The notes under the pieces were generated by a model. It made no database searches and had not been told where the DNA came from. It was given only the letters and a program-made list of their open reading frames with translations. From Bradyrhizobium elkanii USDA 76 (GTDB lineage Bacteria; Pseudomonadota; Alphaproteobacteria; Rhizobiales; Xanthobacteraceae), in assembly GCF_023278185.1 (NCBI RefSeq), contig NZ_CP066356.1:6564001-6628000 (forward strand): 64,000 nucleotides of DNA, written 5' to 3'. A program made the position numbers and the translations under genes. Positions 35,779-43,568 of the stretch are shown one piece after another (positions within the stretch are counted from its first letter, which is position 1; every line of letters starts with the position of its first letter).

Positions 35779-36243
35779 ATGGCGAATTCCGATAACACCA
35801 CACGCCGCACATTCCTGACTCTCACTGGCGGCGCCGCCGCGCTGGTGATCGTGCACCCGGCCGACGCAACGCCGGCGATGCTGTCGGCCGCGATCCGCAA
35901 TGTCGTCGGCGAGGCCAATGTGCATACCGGCAAGGTCAAGCTCGACATCCCGCCGCTGGTCGAGAACGGCAACACGGTGCCGATGACGGTCAGCGTCACG
36001 AGCCCGATGACGGCGGACGAGTATGTGAAGAGCATCCATGTCTTCAACGAGAAGAACCCGCAGCCGAACATCGGTAATTTCTATCTCGGACCGCGCGCTG
36101 GACGCGCCCAGGTGTCGACCCGCATCCGCCTCGCCGACAGCCAGAAGGTCACCGCCATCGCGCGGCTCTCCGACGACACGTTCTGGTCGGCCACCGCCGA
36201 CGTCGTGGTGACGCTCGCCGCCTGCACCGAGGAGGCGATCTGA
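35779..36243 (+). CDS. soxY: Sulfur carrier SoxY with non-canonical C-terminus
   Basis: A 154-aa periplasmic protein. A twin-arginine signal (TTRRTFLTLTGGAAALVIVH) is normal for SoxY, which is exported folded with SoxZ. The Ig-like core (IPPLVENGNTVPMTVSVTS, FYLGPRAGRAQVSTRIRLAD) matches the family. Canonical SoxY ends in Gly-Gly-Cys-Gly-Gly, whose Cys carries the sulfur intermediate; here the end reads VVVTLAACTEEAI, so the Cys remains but its glycines and terminal position do not. The ATG at 35779 lies 8 bases after soxX and the stop overlaps soxZ by one base. Confidence 0.85.
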   Translation: MANSDNTTRRTFLTLTGGAAALVIVHPADATPAMLSAAIRNVVGEANVHTGKVKLDIPPLVENGNTVPMTVSVTSPMTADEYVKSIHVFNEKNPQPNIGNFYLGPRAGRAQVSTRIRLADSQKVTAIARLSDDTFWSATADVVVTLAACTEEAI

Positions 36244-36563
36244 TGCCCTCGGCCCTGATCAATGTTCCGGCCCAGGCCAAGCGCGGCAGTATCATCGAGA
36301 TCAAGACGCTGATGTCGCATATCATGGAGACCGGCTATCGCCACACCGCTTCGGGCAATGTGGTGCCGCGCGACATCATCACGAGCTTCACTTGCCGTTT
36401 CAACGGCGAGGAGGTGTTCCGTGCCGATCTTTATCCTGCGATCGCGGCCAATCCGTTCATCACCTTCTTCACCACGGTGACCGAGAGCGGCAAGTTCGAA
36501 TTCGAGTGGATCGGCGACAAGGGATTTTCGGAGACCGCGCAGGCTTCGATCACGGTCGAATGA
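36243..36563 (+). CDS. soxZ: SoxZ, partner of the sulfur carrier SoxY
   Basis: A 106-aa Ig-like protein without a signal; it is co-exported with SoxY. INVPAQAKRGSIIEIKTLMS, HIMETGYR, and NPFITFFTTVTESGKFEFEW are family motifs. The ATG overlaps the soxY stop (TGATG). Length is normal. It forms the YZ heterodimer that carries sulfur intermediates between Sox enzymes. Confidence 0.9.
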   Translation: MPSALINVPAQAKRGSIIEIKTLMSHIMETGYRHTASGNVVPRDIITSFTCRFNGEEVFRADLYPAIAANPFITFFTTVTESGKFEFEWIGDKGFSETAQASITVE

Positions 36564-37333
36564 GGATTGCGGTCTGCATCGCGCTGCTGACGGCGATGGC
36601 GGGCGCGGCCCTCGCGACCGAGATCCCGCTGGTCCAGCGCCGCTCGGGCTACAGTTTCATGAGCCCGGACAGCAAGGTGATGCAGGACGAGGACACCGCC
36701 AATCCCGGCATGCTGTCCGTGCTCGACGGCGAGGCGCTGTGGACGCGCAAGGCCGGCACCGCAAACATGGCCTGCGCCGACTGCCACAACGACGCGAGCG
36801 CCAGCATGAAGGGTGTCGCGGCGCACTATCCGGCCTTCGACAAGGCGCTGCAAAAGCCGGTCGACCTCGAGGGACGGATCAACCTCTGCCGGACCAACCA
36901 CCAGCAGGCCTCGCCCTTCGCCTATGAAAGCCGCGAGCTGCTGGCGCTGACCGCCTATGTCGCACGGCAATCGCGCGGCATGCCGATTACGGCCGGCGAC
37001 GATCCGGAGCTCGCGCCGTTCGTCGAGCATGGCCACGCGTTGTTCATGCAACGGCAGGGCCAGCTCAATCTCGGCTGCACCAACTGCCACGATGATAACT
37101 GGGACAAGAAGCTCGCGGGCAGCGCGATCACGCAAGGCCAGCCGACCGGCTATCCGCTGTACCGGCTGGAATGGCAGGCGCTCGGATCGCTGCAGCGGCG
37201 GCTGCGCGCGTGCATCACCGGCATCCGCGCGCAGGCTTATGATTATGGTTCGCCCGAGCTGGTCGAGCTCGAGCTCTATCTGATGACGCGGGCGCGCGGC
37301 ATGCCGGTCGAGACGCCGGCGGTCAGGCCCTAG
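36560..37333 (+). CDS. soxA: Diheme cytochrome c, SoxA
   Basis: A 257-aa secreted cytochrome with a short signal (AVCIALLTAMAGAALA). Two heme motifs are visible, CADCH (C72-H76) and CTNCH (C173-H177), so it is the diheme form. The active-site Cys, which is also a heme ligand in SoxA, is C218 in LRACITGIRA. GSPELVELELYL is the C-terminal family motif. The ATG at 36560 overlaps the soxZ stop by 4 bases. With SoxX it would conjugate a sulfur substrate to SoxY. No soxB follows in the window; a repeat does. Confidence 0.88.
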   Translation: MRIAVCIALLTAMAGAALATEIPLVQRRSGYSFMSPDSKVMQDEDTANPGMLSVLDGEALWTRKAGTANMACADCHNDASASMKGVAAHYPAFDKALQKPVDLEGRINLCRTNHQQASPFAYESRELLALTAYVARQSRGMPITAGDDPELAPFVEHGHALFMQRQGQLNLGCTNCHDDNWDKKLAGSAITQGQPTGYPLYRLEWQALGSLQRRLRACITGIRAQAYDYGSPELVELELYLMTRARGMPVETPAVRP

Positions 37334-37339
37334 CGCCAA

Positions 37340-37436
37340 CCCTCATGGTGAGGAGCGCGAAAGCGTCTCGAACCATGAGGCCCCAGTCGGGCCTCGCCCT
37401 TCGAGACGCTTGCTGCGCAAGCTCCTCAGGGTGAGG
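37340..37436. repeat. Dispersed palindromic repeat, second copy of the CTTCGAGACGC family
   Basis: CCCTCATGGTGAGGAGCGCG with GTCTCGAACCATGAGG is followed by CCCTTCGAGACGCTTGCTGC and GCTCCTCAGGGTGAGG. Same family as 19252-19350. It lies between the convergent soxA and fpr-like genes and may end both transcripts. Confidence 0.75.
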
Positions 37437-37458
37437 AGACGGAGTTACTGCGTAGCGG

Positions 37459-38232
37459 TCAGCGCTCGGCGAACGCCTTCTCGACCACGAACTGCGCGGG
37501 CTCGCCGTGATTGCCTTCGACGAAGCCGCGGCCGTTCAGCAGCGTGCGGGTATCGGCGACCAGCGCGGGCGAGCCGCAGATCATGACGCGGTCATGCGCG
37601 GCATCGAGCGCCGGCAGGCCGATGTCGGTGAACAGCTTGCCCGAGGTGATGAGGTCGGTGATGCGGCCGCGGTTGCGGAACGGATCGCGCGTCACGGTCG
37701 GGTAGTAGATCAGCTGGTCGCGCACCAATTCGCCGATCAGTTCGTCCTGCGGCAGCTTCTCGGTGATCATCTCGCCATAGGCGAGTTCCTTGACGCGGCG
37801 GCAGCCGTGCAGCAGCACGACCTTCTCGAAGCGGTCGTAGGTCTCGGGATCCTTGATCACGCTGAGGAACGGCGCGAGGCCGGTGCCGGTGCCGACCAGA
37901 TAGAGGTTGCGGCCGTCCTCGAGGTTGTCGATGACGAGCGTGCCGGTCGCCTTGCGGCTGACGATGATCTCGTCGCCTTCCTTGAGGTGCTGGAGGCGCG
38001 AGGTCAGCGGGCCGTCCGGAACCTTGATCGAGAAGAACTCCAGCGTGTCCTCGTAATTCGCGCTGGCGACGCTGTAGGCCCGCAGCAGCGGCTTCTCGCC
38101 GACCTTGAGCCCGATCATGGTGAACTCGCCGTTGCGGAAGCGGAACGACGGATTGCGCGTGGTTTTGAAGGAGAACAGCGTGTCGGTCCAGTGGTGAACG
38201 CTGAGGACGCTTTCCTGGTTGAAATTGCTCAT
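37459..38232 (-). CDS. fpr: Ferredoxin-NADP reductase
   Basis: A 257-aa cytoplasmic flavoenzyme. The FAD site is RAYSVAS (R51-S57), the NADP site is LVGTGTGLAPFLSVI, and the C-terminal VEKAFAER is typical of bacterial subclass I FPR. It shuttles electrons between NADPH and ferredoxin. The ATG at 38232 follows AAGGAAA. It diverges from the enamidase gene across a tandem GTATAC-type operator, so it belongs to the nicotinate regulon. The most likely role there is to supply reduced ferredoxin to the 6-hydroxynicotinate reductase, which is inference; no ferredoxin gene is in the window. Confidence 0.9.
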   Translation of the reverse strand: MSNFNQESVLSVHHWTDTLFSFKTTRNPSFRFRNGEFTMIGLKVGEKPLLRAYSVASANYEDTLEFFSIKVPDGPLTSRLQHLKEGDEIIVSRKATGTLVIDNLEDGRNLYLVGTGTGLAPFLSVIKDPETYDRFEKVVLLHGCRRVKELAYGEMITEKLPQDELIGELVRDQLIYYPTVTRDPFRNRGRITDLITSGKLFTDIGLPALDAAHDRVMICGSPALVADTRTLLNGRGFVEGNHGEPAQFVVEKAFAER

Positions 38233-38273
38233 CGTCAGTTTCCTTGACGCGCGGGCCGGATTGGCGGCAAACT

Positions 38274-38303
38274 CATTTGTACACGATCGTTCGTATACAA
38301 ATG
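38274..38303. promoter_or_regulatory. Tandem GTATAC-type operator between fpr and ena genes
   Basis: CGTTCGTATACAAATG (38288-38303, 6 of 8 half-site positions match) adjoins a weaker unit CATTTGTACACGATCG (38274-38289) centred 14 bases away. The outer ends CATTTGTA and TACAAATG are also perfect inverted repeats of each other. It lies 42 bases upstream of fpr and 76 bases upstream of ena. Related sites precede the hnr and nicA genes. Predicted MarR binding site. Confidence 0.65.
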
Positions 38304-38378
38304 AATAATCCAGCTTGATCCGGCCGTCAAGCCACGGGCACAATGGCCGGCGAAGGCATTGAACCAAAAGGAAAAACC

Positions 38379-39575
38379 ATGGCGCACGATGCACCCCAGG
38401 CGACCGGTCCGAGCAAGCTGGTGATCCGCAATATCGGGCTGTTGCTGTCGGGAGCCCTGGAAAAGCCGATCCTGGATGCCGACACCATCGTCGCCGAGAA
38501 CGGCAAGATCACCGCGATCGGCCGCCTCAAGGACGTCGACACCGAAGGCGCCACCACCATCGTCGATGCCAATGGCACCACGGTCGCGCCCGGCCTGATC
38601 GATAGCCACGTTCACCCGGTGGCCGGCGACTGGACGCCGCGGCAGAACCAGATCAACTGGATCGACAGCTATCTGCATGGCGGCGTCACCACCATGATCT
38701 CCGCCGGCGAGGTGCACATGCCCGGGCGTCCGCGCGACGTCGTCGGGTTGAAGGCGATGGCGATCTTCGCGCAACGCGCGTTCTGGACGCTGCGTCCGGG
38801 CGGCGTGAAGGTGCATGCCGGTGCGCCCGTGATCGAATGCGAGATGGTGGAGGACGATTTCAAGGAAATGGCCGCCGCCGGCGTCAAGCTGCTTGGCGAG
38901 GTCGGGCTCGGCGGCGTCAAGGATGGACCGACCGCGCGCAAGATGGTCGGCTGGGCGCGCAAATACGGCATTCAAAGCACGATCCACACCGGCGGCCCGT
39001 CGATCCCGGGCTCCGGCCTGATCGACAAGGACGTGGTGCTGGAAGCCGACACCGACGTCGTTGGCCACATCAATGGCGGCCACACCGCCCTGCCCGACGA
39101 CCAGATCCGCTGCATCTGCGAGGGCTGCAAGCGCGGGCTCGAGCTGGTGCATAACGGCAACGAGCGCTCGGCGCTGTTCACGCTGCGCACCGCGCGCGAG
39201 ATGGGCGATCTGCACCGCGTCATCCTCGGCACCGACGCACCCGCCGGCTCCGGCGTGCAGCCACTCGGCATCTTGCGGATGGTCTCGCTGTTGTCCTCGC
39301 TCGGCGAGCTCCCGGCCGAGCTGGCGTTCTGCCTTGCGACCGGCAACACCGCGCGGATGCGCGAGCTCGATTGCGGCCTGATCGAGGTCGGCCGCTCGGC
39401 CGATTTCGTGCTGATGGACAAGGCGCAGCATTCGCCGGGCAAGAACATCCTGGAGAGCGTCCGGCTCGGCGATCTCCCGGGCATCGGCATGACCATCATC
39501 GACGGTATCGTCCGCACCCAGCGCAGCCGCAACACGCCGCCCGCGGGCAAGGTGCCGGAGGTGGTGGCGAAGTGA
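38379..39575 (+). CDS. ena: Enamidase-like amidohydrolase (1,4,5,6-tetrahydro-6-oxonicotinate ring opening)
   Basis: A 398-aa metal-dependent amidohydrolase, close in length to enamidase of the Eubacterium barkeri nicotinate pathway (about 385 aa). Metal ligands are H77 and H79 in GLIDSHVHP, then STIHTGG, the HINGGH loop, and the Asp of GTDAPAGSG. TVAPGLIDSHVHPV and GVTTMISAGEVHMPG further support it. Enamidase hydrolyses tetrahydro-6-oxonicotinate to 2-formylglutarate and ammonia. The ATG at 38379 follows AAAAGGAAA; an ATG at 38343 lacks such a site. The assignment rests on resemblance plus the neighbouring hnr and nicAB genes; another cyclic amidase role is possible. Confidence 0.8.
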   Translation: MAHDAPQATGPSKLVIRNIGLLLSGALEKPILDADTIVAENGKITAIGRLKDVDTEGATTIVDANGTTVAPGLIDSHVHPVAGDWTPRQNQINWIDSYLHGGVTTMISAGEVHMPGRPRDVVGLKAMAIFAQRAFWTLRPGGVKVHAGAPVIECEMVEDDFKEMAAAGVKLLGEVGLGGVKDGPTARKMVGWARKYGIQSTIHTGGPSIPGSGLIDKDVVLEADTDVVGHINGGHTALPDDQIRCICEGCKRGLELVHNGNERSALFTLRTAREMGDLHRVILGTDAPAGSGVQPLGILRMVSLLSSLGELPAELAFCLATGNTARMRELDCGLIEVGRSADFVLMDKAQHSPGKNILESVRLGDLPGIGMTIIDGIVRTQRSRNTPPAGKVPEVVAK

Positions 39576-39634
39576 GGTGCACCAAAGCCGTTGCGCGGGG
39601 GTGACGGGGTGAACAGCGGTGCAACATATCCGGT

Positions 39635-39757
39635 GTCGTCCCGGCGCAGGCCGGGACCCATGACCACAGGGTCAGATTGTTGAGAACGGCTGTGGCTCCA
39701 GCGCTGCATAACAATCCCCTTCGGTGATTTTGGGTCCCGGCCTGCGCCGGGACGACA
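39635..39757. repeat. Inverted-repeat element, second copy of the GTCCCGGCGCAGGCCGGGAC family
   Basis: GTCGTCCCGGCGCAGGCCGG near 39635 and its reverse complement ending near 39755 flank about 70 bases, as at 28277-28399. It lies in the 480-base gap between ena and the selenium-binding gene. Confidence 0.75.
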
Positions 39758-39857
39758 CTGAGGGTTTGGTGCCACTCGTGAGTCATACATTCACTTGCTC
39801 CCAGGGTGATAGTGCTGGATCGGTTGCTCAACCCCTTGAGTGGGCTGCCAGATCGCG

Positions 39858-39892
39858 CGCAGGCGGCGCGCGGCTTTGCCGCGCCGCCTGCG
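39858..39892. terminator. GC-rich hairpin in the ena to selenium-binding-protein gap
   Basis: CGCAGGCGGCGCG and CGCGCCGCCTGCG pair over 12-13 bp with a loop of about 9 bases. There is no T-run. It may end the ena transcript on the plus strand, or be part of a repeat. The rest of the gap (39893-40055) has no clear gene; it should hold the promoter of the next gene. Confidence 0.4.
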
Positions 39893-40055
39893 TAACCGAA
39901 CCTTGTTTTCACCTGTCGCCATTGCGGTGTATCCTGAGCGCAAGCGAACCTTAGCCGGCGGCACTCGCAAGAGGCATTTTTCGATCCGGAATAGTTCTTG
40001 CTGCTGCGTGCCGCCATGCCGTGTTGATCTGCACCAGGCAATCAGGAGGCAGCCG

Positions 40056-41456
40056 ATGACGATGAGGCCAGATCCTACGTTCCACGCGTCGCCGAAGCTC
40101 GCGATGGAAGCGCCGGCCGAAAGCTTTGCCTACACCGTGCTGCTCAGTCCGGATTTTTCAAAGCCGGACGCACTCGCGGTGATCGACGTCAAGCCCGGCT
40201 CGCCGACCTACAGCAAGATCGTCCATACGTTGACGATGCCCAACAAGGGCGACGAGTTCCACCATTTCGGCTGGAACGCCTGCTCGTCGGCGCTGTCGCC
40301 GCTGGCCGGACACGCCTTCCTCGAGCGTCGCTATCTCATCATCCCCGGCATGCGATCGTCCCGGATCTATATCGTCGACACCAAGCCGGACCCGACGCAA
40401 GCGAAGATCCACAAGATCATCGAGCCCGAGGAGATCTTCAAGAAGACCGGCTACTCGCGACCGCACACCATCCACTGCGGGCCGGACGGCATCTATGTCA
40501 GCACGCTCGGCGGGAGCGGCAAGGACGGCACCGACGGGCCGCCCGGCATCTTCATCATGGACTGCGAGACATTCGAGGTGCTCGGCCGGTGGGAGATCGA
40601 TCGTGGCCCGCAGACCAAGCATTATGATTTCTGGTGGAACCTGCCGCGCGACTACATGGTGAGCAGCGAGTGGGCCTTGCCGCCGCAGTTCGAGAACGGC
40701 ATCGTGCCGGAAGACCTGCTGTCGAACAAATACGGCCATCGGCTGCATTTCTGGGACCTGCGCGCCCGACGCAATGTCCAGACCATCGACCTCGGCGCCA
40801 ATCATCAAATGGCGCTGGAGGTGCGTCCGGCGCACGATCCGGTTCGCGAACACGGCTTCGTTGGCGTCGTGGTCGATACCACGAACCTCGAGGGTTCGAT
40901 CTGGACCTGGTGGCGCGAGGGCGGCAAGTTTCACATCGAGAAGACGGTGACGATCCCACCCGAGCCTGCATCGAAAGACCAGCTGCCGCCGCTGCTGCAG
41001 GGCTTCGGCGCCGTACCTCCGCTGGTGACCGACATCGACTTGTCGATGGATGACAAGTTTCTCTACGTCGCCTGCTGGGGCACCGGCGAGATGCGCCAAT
41101 ACGACGTCAGCGATCCGCGCAAGCCGAAGCTCGCCGGATCGGTCCGCATCGGCGGCATCGTTCATCGCGCGCCACACCCGAACGGACAGGCTTTTGCCGG
41201 CGGGCCGCAGATGGTCGAGATCAGCCGCGACGGCAAGCGGGTCTACTGGACCAATTCGCTCTACTCGACCTGGGACAACCAGTTCTATCCGCAAGGCATT
41301 CCCGGCGCCGAGGTGATGGCGAATGCAAGCCCGGGCGGCGGCCTCGAACTGGCGAAGGATTATTGGGTCAGCTTCCCCGACGGTTACCGGGCGCACCAGA
41401 TCCGGCTCGATGGCGGTGACTGCTCCACCGACTCCTTCTGCTATCCGTCGGTCTAG
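40056..41456 (+). CDS. Selenium-binding protein family / methanethiol oxidase-like
   Basis: A 466-aa protein, the usual SBP56 size, with the family's beta-propeller motifs: DEFHHFGWNACSSALSP, RPHTIHCGPDGIYVSTLGG, KHYDFWWNLPRDYMVSSEW, HRAPHPNGQAFAGGPQMVE and the terminal DGGDCSTDSFCYPS. Some members oxidise methanethiol to formaldehyde, sulfide and hydrogen peroxide using copper. One of the two cysteines seen in the animal SBP CSSC motif is replaced (CSSA). No signal peptide is visible, unlike periplasmic MtoX. The ATG at 40056 follows AGGAGG. Its place between a sox cluster and a sulfhydrylase gene suggests sulfur metabolism, which is inference. Confidence 0.82.
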   Translation: MTMRPDPTFHASPKLAMEAPAESFAYTVLLSPDFSKPDALAVIDVKPGSPTYSKIVHTLTMPNKGDEFHHFGWNACSSALSPLAGHAFLERRYLIIPGMRSSRIYIVDTKPDPTQAKIHKIIEPEEIFKKTGYSRPHTIHCGPDGIYVSTLGGSGKDGTDGPPGIFIMDCETFEVLGRWEIDRGPQTKHYDFWWNLPRDYMVSSEWALPPQFENGIVPEDLLSNKYGHRLHFWDLRARRNVQTIDLGANHQMALEVRPAHDPVREHGFVGVVVDTTNLEGSIWTWWREGGKFHIEKTVTIPPEPASKDQLPPLLQGFGAVPPLVTDIDLSMDDKFLYVACWGTGEMRQYDVSDPRKPKLAGSVRIGGIVHRAPHPNGQAFAGGPQMVEISRDGKRVYWTNSLYSTWDNQFYPQGIPGAEVMANASPGGGLELAKDYWVSFPDGYRAHQIRLDGGDCSTDSFCYPSV

Positions 41457-41551
41457 AGCGGTTTCGAGCGAAGTGGGTACCGGTTCGCGTGAAGAAGACG
41501 CGTCAAAACAAGAATCCAGAGCCCGTTCCGATTCGATCGGAACGGAAAAGG
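41457..41551 (+). repeat. Dispersed repeat, AGCGAAGTGG...CGTCAAAACAAGAATC family, copy 1
   Basis: The unit starts at the stop codon of the selenium-binding gene, contains GTACCGGTTCGCGTGAAGAA and CGCGTCAAAACAAGAATCC, and ends in the hairpin CGTTCCGATTCGATCGGAACG. A second copy in the opposite orientation is at 49143-49242. The terminal hairpin can act as a terminator. Confidence 0.75.
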
Positions 41552-41558
41552 CCCTGAC

Positions 41559-42227
41559 ATGAGCCCGGCCGACTGGACTCCGGCCTGGCTCTGGCTGGCG
41601 GTGATTGCGAGCGGCCTCTACCACGGGATCAACCCGGGCATGGGCTGGCCGCTCGCCGTTTCTGCGGGATTGATGCAGCGGAGTTCGCGCGCGCTGCTCG
41701 CCGCGCTTGGCCCGCTGGCGATCGGTCATTTGCTGGCGATGCTGCTGGTGATCCTTCCCTTCGCGCTGCTGATCACGCTGGTCGAATGGCAGCGCACGAT
41801 CCGGATCGGCGCCAGCCTGCTCGTCATCTTGTTCGGTGTCTATCGACTGATCGACCGGCGCCATCCGCGGGCCCTGGCGCGGATACCGCCGACGCAACTC
41901 GCTTTGTGGTCCTTTGCGGTCGCGATCGCCCATGGCGCGGCGCTGATGCTGGTGCCGATCTATCTCGGGCTGTGCCGCGAGGCTGAAGCGGACCAAGGCC
42001 ATGCGGCTGCCAACAGCCTGATCGATACCAGCCTCACGATGGCCGTGCTGGTCTCGATGGTCCATGCCGGCGCGATGATCGCCGCCGGCGGATGCCTGGC
42101 GTGGCTGGTCTACCGCTATCTCGGCCTCAAATTCGTATCGCGGAGCTGGTTCAACCTGGACACGGTTTGGGCCCTCAGCCTGGTGCTGGTCGGCGCCGTC
42201 GCGCTGGTGCTTGGCCTGGAATCGTAG
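41559..42227 (+). CDS. Multi-pass membrane protein of unknown function
   Basis: A 222-aa protein with about 6 hydrophobic helices. Three His-containing motifs sit in or next to helices: GLYHGINPGMGWPLAVSAGL, AIAHGAALMLVPIYLGL and SMVHAGAMIAAGG, an arrangement that could bind a metal or heme. I do not recognise the family with certainty. The ATG at 41559 has no strong Shine-Dalgarno and lies just after a repeat. It may be co-transcribed with the selenium-binding gene. It converges with the MarR gene. Confidence 0.72.
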   Translation: MSPADWTPAWLWLAVIASGLYHGINPGMGWPLAVSAGLMQRSSRALLAALGPLAIGHLLAMLLVILPFALLITLVEWQRTIRIGASLLVILFGVYRLIDRRHPRALARIPPTQLALWSFAVAIAHGAALMLVPIYLGLCREAEADQGHAAANSLIDTSLTMAVLVSMVHAGAMIAAGGCLAWLVYRYLGLKFVSRSWFNLDTVWALSLVLVGAVALVLGLES

Positions 42228-42335
42228 TGCGGACGCGATGCCCGCCGACGAGCGCGGGACATGACCCGTCCCCTCCCCCGCACGACAGCTTCGCCGTTGT
42301 CGCTGAACGGCCCGCGGCGGACAGCCGGGCCGTCG

Positions 42336-42377
42336 CCCCTTCGAGACGCCGCGCTCCGCGCGGCTCCTCAGGGGTGA
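42336..42377. repeat. Dispersed palindromic repeat, third (half) copy of the CTTCGAGACGC family
   Basis: CCCCTTCGAGACGCCGCGCT then CCGCGCGGCTCCTCAGGGG is a single hairpin unit of the family at 19252-19350. It lies between the convergent membrane-protein and MarR genes and is a likely terminator. Confidence 0.65.
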
Positions 42378-42392
42378 CGGCGATAGATTGTG

Positions 42393-42848
42393 TCAGCGAA
42401 GCTTGCCGAGCAGCGCGATCAGCGTCTCGCGCTCCTTGGCGTCCAGCGGCGCCAGCGTCTCCCTGGAGATCACCAGCGCGTTGGGCGCGGCCTTGTCGGC
42501 CATCTGCTGGCCGGCGCGCGTCAGGCTCACCAGCAGGCGGCGGCCGTCGTCGGGATCCGGCGCGGTCTCGGTCAGGCCGCGCGCGGTCAGGCGATCGATC
42601 ACGCCCTTGATGGTCGCAACGTCCATCGAGGTCAGCCGCCCGAGCTGGTTCTGCGAGCAGGCGCCGACCTCCGACAGCTTCGACAGCGCCGCCCACTGCG
42701 TCGGCGTCAGATTGATGCCGATCTCGCGGGCGAAGATCACGGCGTGACGCTGCGACACCTGGCGCAGGATGAAGCCGATCTGCTCGTCCAGCACGTATCC
42801 CGGCTTGGTCGCCTTGACACTTCGCTTCTGCGCAGCACTCCTCGCCAT
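42393..42848 (-). CDS. MarR family transcriptional regulator of the nicotinate genes
   Basis: A 151-aa regulator. The winged helix-turn-helix is central: TPTQWAALSKLSEVGACSQN, LGRLTSMDVATIKGVIDRLT, then the wing TAPDPDDGRRLLVSLTRAG. It is the last gene of the minus-strand operon that begins with the hnr gene, 15 bases after livF. MarR proteins called NicR and BpsR control nicotinate genes in other bacteria, so it is the natural candidate for the three GTATAC-type operators. Being in the operon it would control itself. The effector may be 6-hydroxynicotinate, which is inference. Confidence 0.85.
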   Translation of the reverse strand: MARSAAQKRSVKATKPGYVLDEQIGFILRQVSQRHAVIFAREIGINLTPTQWAALSKLSEVGACSQNQLGRLTSMDVATIKGVIDRLTARGLTETAPDPDDGRRLLVSLTRAGQQMADKAAPNALVISRETLAPLDAKERETLIALLGKLR

Positions 42849-42863
42849 CGTCCACCCCGCCCT

Positions 42864-43568
42864 TTACAGCGACAGATGCGCGTCGCGGATATCCGGACGC
42901 GCATCGAGTTCCGCCATGGTGCCGCCAAAACAGATCCGGCCGCGCTCGATGATGTAGGCGCGATCCGAGATCAGCCGGGCGAAATGCAGATTCTGCTCGG
43001 AGACGACGATGCTGACGCCCTCTTTCTTCATCGCCAGGATCGCATCGACCATCTGCTCGACGATTTTCGGCGACAGCCCCTCCGAGGGCTCGTCGAGCAG
43101 CACCAGCGACGGATTGCCCATCAGCGTGCGCGCGATCGTCAGCATCTGCTGCTCGCCGCCGCTCATGCGCCCGCCGGGCCGGCCGCGCATCTCGCCGAGG
43201 TTCGGGAACAGCTTGAACAGTTTTTCGCGGTCCCATTGCGGCGCGCCCGGCCGCTTCGGCTGGCGGCCGACCTCGAGATTCTCCTCGACCGTCAGATCCG
43301 TGAAGATGCGCCGTTCCTCCGGCACATAGCCGAGACCGCCGCGCACGATCGCATGCGTCGGCAAATCGGAGACGTCCCGGCCTTCGAACATCACGCGGCC
43401 GGAGCGGTTCTCGACCAGGCCGACGATGGAGCGGAACGTGGTCGATTTGCCGGCGCCGTTGCGCCCGAGCAGTGCCACCACCTCGCCCTCGCCGACCTCG
43501 AGCGCGATGTCGAACAGGATATGCGCCGGGCCGTAGAAGCTGTTGAGATCCTTTACCGTCAGCTTCAT
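42864..43568 (-). CDS. Branched-chain amino acid-type ABC ATPase, LivF-like
   Basis: A 234-aa ATPase with Walker A GRNGAGKST, Q-loop GYVPEERRIFTDLTVEENL, signature MSGGEQQMLTIARTL, Walker B LVLLDEPSEGLSPKIVEQM and switch IVVSEQNLHFARLI. The start overlaps the LivG-like stop by 4 bases, so translation is coupled. It is part of the import system co-transcribed with the 6-hydroxynicotinate reductase gene and probably imports nicotinate or a related pyridine acid (inference). Confidence 0.9.
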   Translation of the reverse strand: MKLTVKDLNSFYGPAHILFDIALEVGEGEVVALLGRNGAGKSTTFRSIVGLVENRSGRVMFEGRDVSDLPTHAIVRGGLGYVPEERRIFTDLTVEENLEVGRQPKRPGAPQWDREKLFKLFPNLGEMRGRPGGRMSGGEQQMLTIARTLMGNPSLVLLDEPSEGLSPKIVEQMVDAILAMKKEGVSIVVSEQNLHFARLISDRAYIIERGRICFGGTMAELDARPDIRDAHLSL

